Source: Mycobacterium shinjukuense
GTDB taxonomy: Bacteria > Actinomycetota > Actinomycetes > Mycobacteriales > Mycobacteriaceae
Assembly (NCBI RefSeq): GCF_010730055.1
Contig: NZ_AP022575.1
Coordinates: 1,736,001-1,800,000, forward strand
Direction of reading: 5' to 3'
DNA length: 64,000 bases
Shown in pieces: positions 30,708 to 40,504 of this stretch. The notes under the pieces are model-generated. The model saw only the letters and a program-made list of their open reading frames with translations, had not been told where the DNA came from and searched no databases. Positions within the stretch are counted from its first letter, which is position 1. Every line of letters begins with the position of its first letter. The translations under genes were made by a program, and so were the position numbers.

Positions 30708-32165
30708 ATGAATGTCGTCGACATGTCGCGGTGGCAGTTCGGTATCACCACCGTCTACCACTTCATCTTCGTGCCGCTAACCATCGGCCTGGCGCCCCTG
30801 CTGGCCGTCATGCAGACGGCGTGGGTCATCACCGATAACGTCGCCTGGTATCGGCTGACCAAGTTCTTCGGCAAGTTGTTTCTGATCAACTTCGCCATCG
30901 GCGTGGCGACCGGGATCGTGCAGGAGTTTCAGTTCGGGATGAACTGGAGCCAGTACTCCCGGTTCGTCGGCGACATCTTCGGGGCACCGCTGGCCATGGA
31001 GGGCCTGGCCGCCTTCTTCTTTGAGTCCACCTTCATCGGCTTGTGGATCTTCGGCTGGAACCGGCTGCCCCGGCTGATTCACCTGGCCTGCATCTGGATC
31101 GTCGCCATTGCGGTTAACGTGTCCGCGTTCTTCATCATCGCGGCGAACTCCTTTATGCAGCACCCGGTTGGCGCGCACTACAACCCGGACACCCGGCGCG
31201 CCGAATTGACCGACATTTTGGCGTTGCTCACCAATAACACCGCACAGTGGGCGTTTTTGCACGCGGTCACCGGTTCGTTGCTGACGGCCGGCGCATTCGT
31301 GGCCGCGGTGAGCGCCTGGTGGCTGGTCCGTTCGCGCACCGCCACGGTCGGTCCCGGTACCCGCGCCATGTTTCGACCCGCGACCATCCTGGGATGTTGG
31401 GTGGCGTTGGCGGCCACCGCCGGCTTGTTTTTCACCGGCGATATCCAGGGCAAGCTGATGTTCAAGCAGCAACCGATGAAAATGGCGTCGGCGGAATCGT
31501 TGTGCGACACCCAAACCGATCCGAACTTCTCCATCCTGACGGTGGGCCGGCAGAACAACTGCGACAGCCTCACCCGGGTCATCGAGGTGCCCTACGTGCT
31601 GCCGTTCCTCGCCGAAGGCAGGACGAGCAATGTCACGCTGCAGGGCGTGCGCGACATTCAGCAGCAATACGAACAGCGTTTCGGGCCAAACGACTACCGG
31701 CCAAACCTGTTCGTCACGTACTGGTCGTTCCGGGTGATGATCGGTTTGCTGGCGATTCCGGTGCTGTTCGCGTTGGTGGCGCTGTGGCTCACCCGCGGGG
31801 GCCGCATCCCGCATCAGCGGTGGTTTTCCTGGCTGGCGCTGTTGACCGTTCCCACGCCGTTCCTGGCCAACAGCGCCGGCTGGATATTCACCGAGATGGG
31901 CCGTCAGCCCTGGATTGTTGTCCCCAACCCGACCGGGGATCAGCAGGTTCGCCTCACCGTCGCGCAGGGCGTCTCCAGCCATGCGTCCGCCATGGTGGTC
32001 GCATCCCTGGTGACTTTTACCCTGGTCTACGCCGTGCTCGCGGTCGTCTGGTGCTGGCTGCTCAAACGCTACGTCGTCGAGGGACCGCAGGAACACGACG
32101 CCGAACCGGCGGCGACACGCACAACCGGTGCCGACGAGGTAGCGCCATTGTCTTTCGCGTATTGA
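30708..32165 (+). CDS. cydA: Cytochrome bd oxidase subunit I
   Basis: 485-residue quinol oxidase subunit that holds hemes b558, b595 and d, reducing oxygen to water without pumping protons. N-terminal RWQFGITTVYHFIFVPLTIGL carries the heme-ligand His; FSFFES-like FFFESTFIGLWIFGWNRLP, WFSWLALLTVPTPFLANSAGW and the Q-loop GRQPWIV are present. About nine membrane helices. First gene of cydABDC; cydB follows after 31 bp. Important for hypoxic respiration and drug tolerance in mycobacteria. Confidence 0.97.
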   Translation: MNVVDMSRWQFGITTVYHFIFVPLTIGLAPLLAVMQTAWVITDNVAWYRLTKFFGKLFLINFAIGVATGIVQEFQFGMNWSQYSRFVGDIFGAPLAMEGLAAFFFESTFIGLWIFGWNRLPRLIHLACIWIVAIAVNVSAFFIIAANSFMQHPVGAHYNPDTRRAELTDILALLTNNTAQWAFLHAVTGSLLTAGAFVAAVSAWWLVRSRTATVGPGTRAMFRPATILGCWVALAATAGLFFTGDIQGKLMFKQQPMKMASAESLCDTQTDPNFSILTVGRQNNCDSLTRVIEVPYVLPFLAEGRTSNVTLQGVRDIQQQYEQRFGPNDYRPNLFVTYWSFRVMIGLLAIPVLFALVALWLTRGGRIPHQRWFSWLALLTVPTPFLANSAGWIFTEMGRQPWIVVPNPTGDQQVRLTVAQGVSSHASAMVVASLVTFTLVYAVLAVVWCWLLKRYVVEGPQEHDAEPAATRTTGADEVAPLSFAY

Positions 32166-32196
32166 GGCGTACCGACCCCAGAAAAGGAGCTCACCG

Positions 32197-33237
32197 GTGG
32201 AACTCTCCGAATTGTGGTTCGGCATCATCGGGGCGCTGTTTGTCGGCTTCTTCATCCTCGAAGGGTTCGATTTTGGCGTCGGCATGTTGATGGAGCCGCT
32301 GGCCCGCGTCGGCTCCGGCGACCCCGAAACCCACCGCCGCACAGCGCTGAACACCATCGGCCCGGTTTGGGATGGCAACGAGGTCTGGTTGATCACCGGC
32401 GGCGCGGCGATGTTCGCGGCGTTTCCCGGTTGGTATGCCACCGTTTTTTCTGCGCTGTATCTGCCGCTGCTGGTGATCCTGTTCGGCATGATCGTGCGCG
32501 CCGTGGCCATCGAGTGGCGCGGCAAGGTCGACGACGTGAAGTGGCGTGGCTGGGCCGATTTCGGCATCGCGGCGGGGTCCTGGCTGCCCGCCGTGCTGTG
32601 GGGGGTAGCGTTCGCCATCCTGCTACGCGGACTGCCGGTGGACGGCACCGGTGAGGCGCATCTGACGATCACCGATGCGCTCAACGCCTACACGCTATTG
32701 GGCGGGTTGGCCACCGCCGGCCTGTTCCTGCTCTACGGCGCGGTGTTCCTCGCCTTGAAGACCGCCGGCCCGATCCGCGACGACGCCCACCGGATCGCCG
32801 CCTGGCTTACCCTGCCGGTGACCGGACTGGTTGCGGGCTTTGGAGTTTGGACGCAACTGGCGCATGGCAAGCAATGGACCTGGGCGGTGCTCGGGGTGGC
32901 GGTGCTCGCCCAGTTGGCGGCGGTGCTGCTGGTGTTGCGACGGGTATCCGACGGGTGGGCGTTCGTGTGCACCCTGGTGGTCGTCGCGGCCGTGGTGGTG
33001 CTGGTGCTGGGCTCGCTGTACCCGAACCTGGTGCCGTCGACGCTAAACGGCGACTGGAACGTGACAATCTACAGCGCCTCGTCGACCCCGTACACGCTGA
33101 AAATCATGACCTGGGTGACGGCGTTCTTCGCTCCGCTGACCGTGGCGTACCAGGCGTGGACGTATTGGGTTTTCCGGCAACGGATCTCGGCTGATCGGAT
33201 ACCTCCGCCCAGCGGTCTGGCAAGGCGCCCGTCCTGA
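32197..33237 (+). CDS. cydB: Cytochrome bd oxidase subunit II
   Basis: 346-residue eight- to nine-helix membrane subunit partnering CydA. Starts at a GTG (ELSELWFGIIGALFVGFFILEGFDFGVG) with AAAAGGAG upstream; the GFDFGVGML and GPVWDGNEVWLI motifs are family hallmarks. Its stop codon overlaps the probable CTG start of cydD. Confidence 0.97.
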   Translation: MELSELWFGIIGALFVGFFILEGFDFGVGMLMEPLARVGSGDPETHRRTALNTIGPVWDGNEVWLITGGAAMFAAFPGWYATVFSALYLPLLVILFGMIVRAVAIEWRGKVDDVKWRGWADFGIAAGSWLPAVLWGVAFAILLRGLPVDGTGEAHLTITDALNAYTLLGGLATAGLFLLYGAVFLALKTAGPIRDDAHRIAAWLTLPVTGLVAGFGVWTQLAHGKQWTWAVLGVAVLAQLAAVLLVLRRVSDGWAFVCTLVVVAAVVVLVLGSLYPNLVPSTLNGDWNVTIYSASSTPYTLKIMTWVTAFFAPLTVAYQAWTYWVFRQRISADRIPPPSGLARRPS

Positions 33238-33293
33238 GCGGGCACGGCTCGCGGGCGCCGCTGGATCCGCGACTGTGGCGGGCATCGGAAGCT

Positions 33294-34904
33294 TTGCGTC
33301 GCTACCTGATTGCCTCGGTGGCCTGCGGCGTGGCGATCGCCGGCTGCGCAATCGGCTCGGCGATCGTGCTGGCGAGCATCGTCGCCCACGTCATCAGCGA
33401 TCCCGCGGCACGCAGCCTGCGGTGCTGGCTTGGACAGCTATCAATCTTGTTTGCGTTGTGGGCCGTTCGTACGATGACACGCTGGCTGCAGGCGCGTCTG
33501 GGCCAGCGCGGGGCCAGTGCGGTGATCGCCGAGCTCACCGGGCAGGTGCTGGCCGCGGTGACCGCGCGCCAACCCAGTCAGCAGGCGACACAGCGGGACG
33601 CCGCGGCCGTGGTGGTTACCCGTGGTCTGGACGGTTTGCGTCCCTACTTCACCGGTTACCTGCCGACCCTGCTGCTCGCGGTGATCCTGACGCCGGCCAC
33701 AGTTGCGGTGATCGCCGTCTACGACCCGAAATCGGCTGCCGTCGTGGTGATCACCCTGCCGCTGATACCCGTGTTCATGGTGTTGATCGGGCTGGCCACC
33801 GCTGAGCGATCGACCGCTGCCCTGGCCACCATGACCACGCTGCAGGCCCGGCTGCTGGATCTGATCGCCGGTATCCCCACCCTGCGAGCCCTGGGACGGG
33901 CTCGGGATCCGGAACACCGCATCGCCGAACTGGGGGCCGCCCATCGACGCTCGGCAATGGCGACGCTGCGGATCGCGTTCCTGTCGGCGCTGGTCCTGGA
34001 GTTGCTGGCCACCCTCGGGGTGGCGCTGGTCGCGGTCGGCATCGGCTTGCGCCTGGTGTTCGGCGCGATGAGCCTGAGCGCCGGTTTGACGGTCCTGCTG
34101 CTGGCCCCGGATGTGTACTGGCCGCTGCGCCGCATCGGTGTGGAATTTCATGCCGCCCAAGACGGGAGGGCCGCGGCCGACCGGGCTTTCGCGCTGATCG
34201 GTCAGCCCGCCGCGACCCCGGGCCGACAGACGGTACCAGCCCGCGGCGCCCAGATCCGCCTGGAAAACCTCAGCGTCGCAACCCGCGACGGCCGCGCACC
34301 GCATGATCTGACCGCGGTGATCGAACCCGGCCAGGTCACGGTGCTCACCGGACGAAACGGCACCGGCAAAAGCACCGCGCTGCAGGTGATCGCCGGCCTC
34401 ACCGTCCCGTCGTCTGGCCGGGTTACGGTGGCCGGTGTCGACGTCACCGAGCTGGAGCCTGCCGCCTGGTGGCGCCAGGTGTCCTGGCTGCCGCAGCGCC
34501 CGGTGCTGGTCCCGGGTACCGTGCGAGCCAACCTGACCCTGCTCGGCGCACCCAATGATCTTGAACGCGCCTGCGCGGCAACCGGATTCGACGCGGTGGT
34601 GGCCGAGCTGCCGGACGGATGGGATACCGTGCTCGGCCGCGGAGGAGTGGGCCTGTCGCTGGGGCAACGGCAACGGCTGGGTCTGGCCCGCGCGCTGGGA
34701 TCACCCGCCCCGGTGTTACTGCTCGACGAGCCCACCGCGCACCTGGACGCCGACACCGAGGACCGGGCGCTGGCCGCCATCGTCGAGCGCGCCCGCGCCG
34801 GGGCCACCGTGGTGATCGTCGCCCACCGCGAGCGAGTCGTCGCGATCGGCGACCGAGTCGTCGAGGTCAGCTCCGACAGCGAGGTGCGTTATGCGCCGGT
34901 CTGA
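33294..34904 (+). CDS. cydD: ABC exporter subunit for cytochrome bd assembly
   Basis: At least 536 residues: an N-terminal six-helix ABC exporter domain and a C-terminal ATPase with Walker A LTGRNGTGKSTALQ, signature LSLGQRQRLGLARAL and Walker B VLLLDEPTAHLD. With CydC it exports thiols/heme-linked reductant to the periplasm for bd assembly. The listed start is a TTG, but the frame upstream encodes SGHGSRAPLDPRLWRASEAL, which fits the normal N-terminus and reaches a CTG at 33234 overlapping the cydB stop (CTGA). Overlaps cydC by 14 bp. Confidence 0.93.
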   Translation: MRRYLIASVACGVAIAGCAIGSAIVLASIVAHVISDPAARSLRCWLGQLSILFALWAVRTMTRWLQARLGQRGASAVIAELTGQVLAAVTARQPSQQATQRDAAAVVVTRGLDGLRPYFTGYLPTLLLAVILTPATVAVIAVYDPKSAAVVVITLPLIPVFMVLIGLATAERSTAALATMTTLQARLLDLIAGIPTLRALGRARDPEHRIAELGAAHRRSAMATLRIAFLSALVLELLATLGVALVAVGIGLRLVFGAMSLSAGLTVLLLAPDVYWPLRRIGVEFHAAQDGRAAADRAFALIGQPAATPGRQTVPARGAQIRLENLSVATRDGRAPHDLTAVIEPGQVTVLTGRNGTGKSTALQVIAGLTVPSSGRVTVAGVDVTELEPAAWWRQVSWLPQRPVLVPGTVRANLTLLGAPNDLERACAATGFDAVVAELPDGWDTVLGRGGVGLSLGQRQRLGLARALGSPAPVLLLDEPTAHLDADTEDRALAAIVERARAGATVVIVAHRERVVAIGDRVVEVSSDSEVRYAPV

Positions 34905-36621
34905 TCCCGCGGAGTTCGCAACCGCGGCGAGGCCGGGCGCGGTCCCCCGCAAGCGGGTGGTGCCCCCGGGTCGCCGCCAGCTGGCCCTCGCCGCTGGCCT
35001 CTTGCGTCCCCGGCTGCCCCGCATCCTGGCGGCGATCGCGCTGAGCGTGCTGTCGCTGGGCAGTGCGCTGGCGCTGGCCGGCGTGTCGGCGTGGCTGATC
35101 ACGCGGGCCTGGCAGATGCCGCCGGTGCTGGATCTGTCCGTCGCGGTCGCGGCCGTCCGGGCGCTCGCGATATCGCGGGGCCTGCTGCACTATTGCGAAC
35201 GATTGGCCACCCACGACACCGCGCTGCGCGCGGCGGGCGCGGCCCGGGTGCGGATCTATCACCGGCTGGCCAACGGGCCGGCCGCGGCGGCTGTCCGGCT
35301 GCACAGCGGAGAGCTGGTGACCCGGGTCGGCGCCGACGTCGATGCGTTGGCCGACGTGCTGGTGCGCGCCGTGGTACCGATAGCGGTCGCGGCGGTGCTG
35401 GCGCTGGCGGCAACCGCGGTCGTGGGGGCCATTTCGCCGCCGGCGGCCGCGGTGCTGGCGCTGTGCCTGCTGATCGCCGGGGTGGTTGCGCCCCGGCTCG
35501 CCGGCAGGGCCGCCGCGACGCAGGAAGCCGTCGCCCGGCACCAGCATTGCCAACGCGACACGTCGGCCATGCTGGCGCTCGAACACGCACCCGAGCTGCG
35601 TGTCGCCGGTGTCCTTCCGGAGATCATCGCCGAATCGCAGCGGCGACAACGGGCCTGGGGGGACGCTCTGGACGCCGCCGCCCGGCCGGCCGCCGTCGCG
35701 GCGGCCACGCCGACCGCGGCGATCGGGGCCAGCGTGCTCGGCGCGGTGGTGGCCGGGATCGGCATGGCGCCCACGGTCGCGCCCACCACCCTGGCGGTGC
35801 TGATGCTGTTGCCGCTGTCGGCGTTCGAGGCGACCACCGCCCTACCGGGAGCAGCCGTCCAGCTGACCCGGTCCAGACTGGCCGCACGTCGCCTGCTCGA
35901 CCTCACCGCGCACGATCGTCCTCACAAGGCGGCCGCCGCCACGATGCCGCGACCCGCCGTCACCGGCCGGCTATCGGCCGACGTGGATTGCGGTCACCGC
36001 GGAACGCGGTACCACGGGGTGGCCGTCGACCTACCGGCGGGGGCCCGGCTTGCCGTCACCGGCCCCAGCGGCTCCGGCAAAACCGCGCTGCTGATGACGC
36101 TGGCCGGCCTGCTGCCGCCGGTGCGCGGCCGGGTGCTGCTCGACGGAACCGACCTGACCGACATCGATGAAGCCGAACTACGCAGCACCGTCGTCTATTT
36201 CGCTGAAGACGCCCACATCTTCGCGACCACGGTCAGGGACAACTTGCTGGTTGCCCGTGGCGATTGCGGCGACGACGAACTCACCGCCGCCCTGGCCGCA
36301 GTCGGCCTGGGCGGATGGCTGGCCGGTCTACCCGAGGGGCTGTCGACGGTGTTGGTCGGTGGCGCGCAGGCGGTCTCGGCGGGCCAGCGCAGGCGATTGC
36401 TGCTGGCCAGGGCGGTCCTCTCGCCCGCCCGGATCGTGCTGCTCGACGAACCCACCGAACATCTGGATGTTGCCGACGCCGATCTGCTGCTACGAGATCT
36501 GTTGCGCCCCAGCGGCACGCTGATGGGCCCAGCGCGCACCGTCGTGGTGGCGACCCACCACCTCCCCGGGGACCTCGGCTGTGCCGAACTGCCGCTCAAA
36601 GGTGCCGCCGGCGCGGCATGA
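34891..36621 (+). CDS. cydC: ABC exporter subunit for cytochrome bd assembly
   Basis: 576-residue partner of CydD. Six membrane helices, then an ATPase with Walker A VTGPSGSGKTALL, signature VSAGQRRRLLLARAV and Walker B IVLLDEPTEHLD. Residues about 15-25 (PGAVPRKRVVPPG) are encoded by a copy of a dispersed mycobacterial repeat whose inverse is at 10625-10643, so the N-terminus has been altered by repeat insertion or the real start lies after it. The last 26 bp overlap the convergent DUF2156 gene. Confidence 0.95.
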   Translation: MRRSDPAEFATAARPGAVPRKRVVPPGRRQLALAAGLLRPRLPRILAAIALSVLSLGSALALAGVSAWLITRAWQMPPVLDLSVAVAAVRALAISRGLLHYCERLATHDTALRAAGAARVRIYHRLANGPAAAAVRLHSGELVTRVGADVDALADVLVRAVVPIAVAAVLALAATAVVGAISPPAAAVLALCLLIAGVVAPRLAGRAAATQEAVARHQHCQRDTSAMLALEHAPELRVAGVLPEIIAESQRRQRAWGDALDAAARPAAVAAATPTAAIGASVLGAVVAGIGMAPTVAPTTLAVLMLLPLSAFEATTALPGAAVQLTRSRLAARRLLDLTAHDRPHKAAAATMPRPAVTGRLSADVDCGHRGTRYHGVAVDLPAGARLAVTGPSGSGKTALLMTLAGLLPPVRGRVLLDGTDLTDIDEAELRSTVVYFAEDAHIFATTVRDNLLVARGDCGDDELTAALAAVGLGGWLAGLPEGLSTVLVGGAQAVSAGQRRRLLLARAVLSPARIVLLDEPTEHLDVADADLLLRDLLRPSGTLMGPARTVVVATHHLPGDLGCAELPLKGAAGAA

Positions 36622-37993
36622 ACTCCAGCGACAGCAACACGAAAACCAACGGAAATACCTGAGTCATCGAGATCAGCGCGTAGCGCCGGCCGTCCAAGGC
36701 GTGGAATTTGCGTAGGTATCGGTACAGCGACTCGAGGGCGATCAACGGGTCAAGCAGATGGACCAACACGTAGCTGCAGCGCCGAAGCCCGCTGCGCTGG
36801 CGGTCGGCGAAGAGTTCCGGGAATGCCGCAAATGCCAATGACACCCGTTGCGCCCCAGCTTCTCTGGCGGCGGTGATCATGTCGACGCTGAGGCGTTCGT
36901 CGATCCCGTTGGGGGCACCACGACGCCGCCACGGCACGTCGAGGGACACGTCGCTGCCCGCGCCGGCGGTCGCGTACCGATGGAAGCCTTGCACCCGGCC
37001 CTCGGCGTCCCTGGCGATGATCAGCTGTATTCCCGGGTAACGGCCGGCCAACACGCCGTCGAGGTTCATGCAGAATCCACGATCGGTGTGCGCCCCGCTC
37101 GCTGAGGCCAACAGCACCTCGGTCAGCTCCGCCCGTTGGTTATCGTCGAGTTCTTGCTCGGCGACCATCTCGGTGGTGATGCCGAAGTTGTGCGTGCGTT
37201 GCACCGCCTGCCGCAGGTTGCGGAACTTGCGCCCGACCATGTCAAAACTGGACGCGTCGACCACCACGTCGCGACCGATGGGTATCGCACGCAACGATTG
37301 GCCGATCACGGCCTCGTCGCTCCACAGCGGCAGCCGGCGCTCGCTGCAGCCCACCACCACGATCCGCCAACCGTGGGTGTGGCACATGGCGGCAAAGTCG
37401 GCGACCAGCTCAGCAAACTGCGCCTCGTCACCGATCGGGTCCCCACCGACCACCGCGAATCCCATGCGGGTCCGGTATGCCAGCGCAGCGGCGCCGTCCG
37501 CGCTGAAGTGGTAACACTTGCCGGCCTGCATGGCGAACGGCGCCAGCGGGTCCGCCTTGGTGGCGTTGACCAGAGCCCACACCCGGGGCAGATCTTCGGG
37601 TCGCGGATAGGCGGCCGTCGGCCACATCAACACCAGGCCGGAACTGGCGATCAGCGCCTCGCCGAGCAAGTCGAAGAACAACACGTGCACCGCCAGGCCC
37701 ACCACCAGGAACGCGCCGGCCGCGGCCGCATGCATTGCCGTCACCGGGCGGCCAAGGAAGATGCCCCGGGCGATCAACGCCACCGCCGCCAGCACCGTCA
37801 GCGACCAACTCAAGCGGCCGGTGGCCTGCCAATCGGCGTGCCGGTAGTCGTGGGCGAGCAGTGCGATCAGCCAGCATGCCACGCAGAACAGGGCCACGGC
37901 GCCGAGGCAGCGCGCCCGCAGCGAGTCGACGTGCACGACGACGCGTTCGCGCGCGCGAACCCTCGGTACCACATCGACCGACGGTTCGTTCAC
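36596..37993 (-). CDS. DUF2156 membrane protein, MprF-like transferase domain (Rv1619 family)
   Basis: 465 residues: four or five N-terminal membrane helices (about 20-135) followed by a GNAT-like DUF2156 domain (about 160-450) as in the N-terminal part of LysX, but with no tRNA synthetase attached. Recognisable stretches: GKCYHFSADGAAALAYRTRMGFAVVGGDPIGD, FRNLRQAVQRTHNFGI, RGFCMNLDG. It may transfer an aminoacyl or acyl group to a lipid. GTG start at 37993 chosen for its strong GGGAGG Shine-Dalgarno, 5 nt upstream. Confidence 0.85.
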   Translation of the reverse strand: MNEPSVDVVPRVRARERVVVHVDSLRARCLGAVALFCVACWLIALLAHDYRHADWQATGRLSWSLTVLAAVALIARGIFLGRPVTAMHAAAAGAFLVVGLAVHVLFFDLLGEALIASSGLVLMWPTAAYPRPEDLPRVWALVNATKADPLAPFAMQAGKCYHFSADGAAALAYRTRMGFAVVGGDPIGDEAQFAELVADFAAMCHTHGWRIVVVGCSERRLPLWSDEAVIGQSLRAIPIGRDVVVDASSFDMVGRKFRNLRQAVQRTHNFGITTEMVAEQELDDNQRAELTEVLLASASGAHTDRGFCMNLDGVLAGRYPGIQLIIARDAEGRVQGFHRYATAGAGSDVSLDVPWRRRGAPNGIDERLSVDMITAAREAGAQRVSLAFAAFPELFADRQRSGLRRCSYVLVHLLDPLIALESLYRYLRKFHALDGRRYALISMTQVFPLVFVLLSLEFMPRRRHL

Positions 37994-38083
37994 CCTCACC
38001 TCCCGATGAGCTGCCAACAACAGGAACGGTACGCCTGAGAACCGCGGTGCTCGGCACAAAACCGGCAGACGCACCGCATGTGT

Positions 38084-38995
38084 CTATCGGGGAGCGGCAG
38101 GAAAGTACTTCAACACCCCCTCTTGGACCACCGTGGCGATGAGTTGCCCGGAGCGGTCGAAGAAGTGCCCGCTGCCCAGCCCGCGGGAGTCCGCGGCCAC
38201 CGGCGACGACGTGGAATACAGCACCCAGTCGTCGAAATTGACCTGACGGTGAAACCACACCGAGTGGTTGGCCGATGCCGCGAAGATGCGGTCGAAACCC
38301 CACGACAGCCCGTGGGTGGTGATCACCGGGTCCAGCACGGTGGTATCGGAGGAATACAGCATCGTCGCGGTGTGCAGCACCGGATCGTCGGGCATGGCAC
38401 CCAGGGCCTTGAGCCAGACCCGGTTGTAGGGCAGCCGATCGCCCTTGGTCCGCATCACCCAGGCGGGGTCGTTGGTGTATCGCCACTCGATGGGCCGCAG
38501 CGCGTTGACGAAGTGCGGCACGGTGTCCTCGTAGCCGCGCAACAGCTCGCCAATCGTCGGCAGCGTGTGCGGTTCGGCCACCTGAGGCGGATCGACGGAG
38601 TGCTCCAGCCCCCGCCCACCGGACATGTAGGAGATCATCGCCGAGGACAACAGGGTTCCGTCCTGGACCGCGTCCACGCGCCGATTGGCGAAACGGCGCT
38701 CATCGCGCAGCCGCACGACGTGGAATTCGATGTCCTTGGCGGTGTCGCCGCCGTTGATGAAATGCACCGAGAGCGCGCTGGGCGGCAGGTCTGCACGGGG
38801 TAGTGTGCGGCTACCCGCCACGAACGACTGCGCCATGAGAAGTCCGCCGAATGTTCGCATCGGGTTCTTGCTGGGATGTGATCCGGTGAACCGGTCGTCG
38901 GTGACCCGGCGGAGATGCAGTACCGACAGCAGTTCCTCGAAATCCGATGTCGGTTTTTCTCGCGCATTCGGCTCATCGCCAGCCGCCACGGGCAT
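38084..38995 (-). CDS. tesB: Acyl-CoA thioesterase II
   Basis: 303-residue double hot-dog thioesterase that hydrolyses acyl-CoA to free acid and CoA. Typical features: FTGSHPSKNPMRTFGG near the N-terminus, VHFINGGDTAKDIEFHV, RRVDAVQDGTLLSSAM, and in the second half MLYSSDTTVLDP and SANHSVWFHRQVNFDDWVLY, containing the catalytic-triad regions. ATG start with AAGGAGAG upstream. 14 bp after pykA on the same strand; corresponds to M. tuberculosis tesB1. Confidence 0.95.
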   Translation of the reverse strand: MPVAAGDEPNAREKPTSDFEELLSVLHLRRVTDDRFTGSHPSKNPMRTFGGLLMAQSFVAGSRTLPRADLPPSALSVHFINGGDTAKDIEFHVVRLRDERRFANRRVDAVQDGTLLSSAMISYMSGGRGLEHSVDPPQVAEPHTLPTIGELLRGYEDTVPHFVNALRPIEWRYTNDPAWVMRTKGDRLPYNRVWLKALGAMPDDPVLHTATMLYSSDTTVLDPVITTHGLSWGFDRIFAASANHSVWFHRQVNFDDWVLYSTSSPVAADSRGLGSGHFFDRSGQLIATVVQEGVLKYFPAAPR

Positions 38996-39009
38996 GCTCT
39001 CCTTTGGGA

Positions 39010-40428
39010 TTAGACGTCGTCCTCCCCGATCCGGTGCACGTGGATCAGGTTGGTCGAGCCCACTGTGCCCGGAGGGGCGCCGGCGACGATGACCACCAGG
39101 TCACCGCGCCTGTAGCGGCCCAGCTCGAGCAGCGACTTGTCGACCTGGCGGATCATCCCGTCGGTAGACCTCATGTGCGGGACGATGAACGTTTCGGTGC
39201 CCCAGGTCATGGCCAGTTGGCTGCGTACCTCGGGCAGATCGGTGAAGGCCAGCAGCGGCAGCGGGGTGTGCAGGCGGGCCAAGCGCCGCACGGTGTCGCC
39301 GGATTGCGTGAAGGCGACCAGGGCCTTGGCGTCGAGTCGCTCGCCGATGTCGCGGGCCGCATAGGAGATCACGCCCCGCTTGGTGCGCGGCACATGCGTC
39401 AACGGTGGAGCGGCCGTCGAATTCTCCTCAACCGCACACACGATCTTCGACATGGTCCGCACCGCCGCCAACGGGTATTTCCCGACCGACGTTTCGCCGG
39501 ACAACATCAGTGCGTCAGCGCCGTCGAGCACGGCGTTGGCGACGTCGGACGCCTCGGCACGGGTCGGCCGTGAGTTCTCGATCATCGAATCGAGCATCTG
39601 GGTCGCCACGATGACCGGCTTGGCGTTTTCGCGGGCCATCTGGATGGCCCGCTTTTGCACCAGCGGAACCTCTTCCAACGGCAGCTCGACACCCAAGTCG
39701 CCGCGAGCCACCATGACGCCGTCAAACGCGAGCACGATGGCCTCGAGATTGTCGATGGCTTCGGGCTTTTCCAGCTTGGCGATCACCGGTACCCGCCGGC
39801 CGATCCGGTCCATCACCTCGTGGACCAGCTCGATATCCGACGGCGAGCGCACGAACGAAAGCGCGACCATGTCGACGCCGAGGTTCACCGCGAACGTGAG
39901 GTCCTCGATGTCCTTCTCCGACAGCGCAGGGGCGGTCACCTTCATCCCGGGCAGCGACATGCCCTTGTTGTCGCTGACCGGGCCACCTTCGACGACGGTG
40001 CAGATCACATCGTCACCCTCGACGCCATCGACCACCAACCCGATCTTGCCGTCGTCGATCAGGACCCGATCACCGGCGGCCGCGTCCATGGCTAACCGCT
40101 TGTAGGTGGTCGACACGCGGTCATGGCTGCCTGGGCAGTCGCTGACGGTGATTCGGACGGTTTCCCCGTCGGCCCAGTAGGTGGGCCCGGTGGCAAAGCG
40201 CCCCAACCTGATCTTCGGGCCCTGCAGGTCGGCAAGCACACCGACCGCGCGCCCGGTGGCATCGGAGGCCGCCCGGACCCGCTCGTAAGCGGCCTTGTGA
40301 TCCTCGTAGTTGCCGTGACTAAAGTTCATTCGGGCGACGTCCATTCCGGCCTCGACCAAGGCCATCACCATGTCGTCTTGTTGGGTGGCCGGCCCGAGAG
40401 TGCAGACGATTTTTCCGCGTCTAGTCAC
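39010..40428 (-). CDS. pykA: Pyruvate kinase
   Basis: 472 residues. Converts phosphoenolpyruvate and ADP to pyruvate and ATP, the last step of glycolysis. Complete family motifs: RRGKIVCTLGPAT, MNFSHG, DLQGPKIRLG, the active site VIAKLEKPEAIDN, MVARGDLGVELP, and ATQMLDSM with ENSRPTRAEASDVANAV. The GTG at 40428 gives VTRRGKIV, the correct N-terminus; a longer upstream frame is not conserved. Confidence 0.97.
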   Translation of the reverse strand: MTRRGKIVCTLGPATQQDDMVMALVEAGMDVARMNFSHGNYEDHKAAYERVRAASDATGRAVGVLADLQGPKIRLGRFATGPTYWADGETVRITVSDCPGSHDRVSTTYKRLAMDAAAGDRVLIDDGKIGLVVDGVEGDDVICTVVEGGPVSDNKGMSLPGMKVTAPALSEKDIEDLTFAVNLGVDMVALSFVRSPSDIELVHEVMDRIGRRVPVIAKLEKPEAIDNLEAIVLAFDGVMVARGDLGVELPLEEVPLVQKRAIQMARENAKPVIVATQMLDSMIENSRPTRAEASDVANAVLDGADALMLSGETSVGKYPLAAVRTMSKIVCAVEENSTAAPPLTHVPRTKRGVISYAARDIGERLDAKALVAFTQSGDTVRRLARLHTPLPLLAFTDLPEVRSQLAMTWGTETFIVPHMRSTDGMIRQVDKSLLELGRYRRGDLVVIVAGAPPGTVGSTNLIHVHRIGEDDV

Positions 40429-40504
40429 GACGACAAAGCATAGTCCCGCTCGCTGGCATCGGGGTGTTTCGAAGACGCTACGCAAATGGCCGAACCGCGG
40501 ACGG

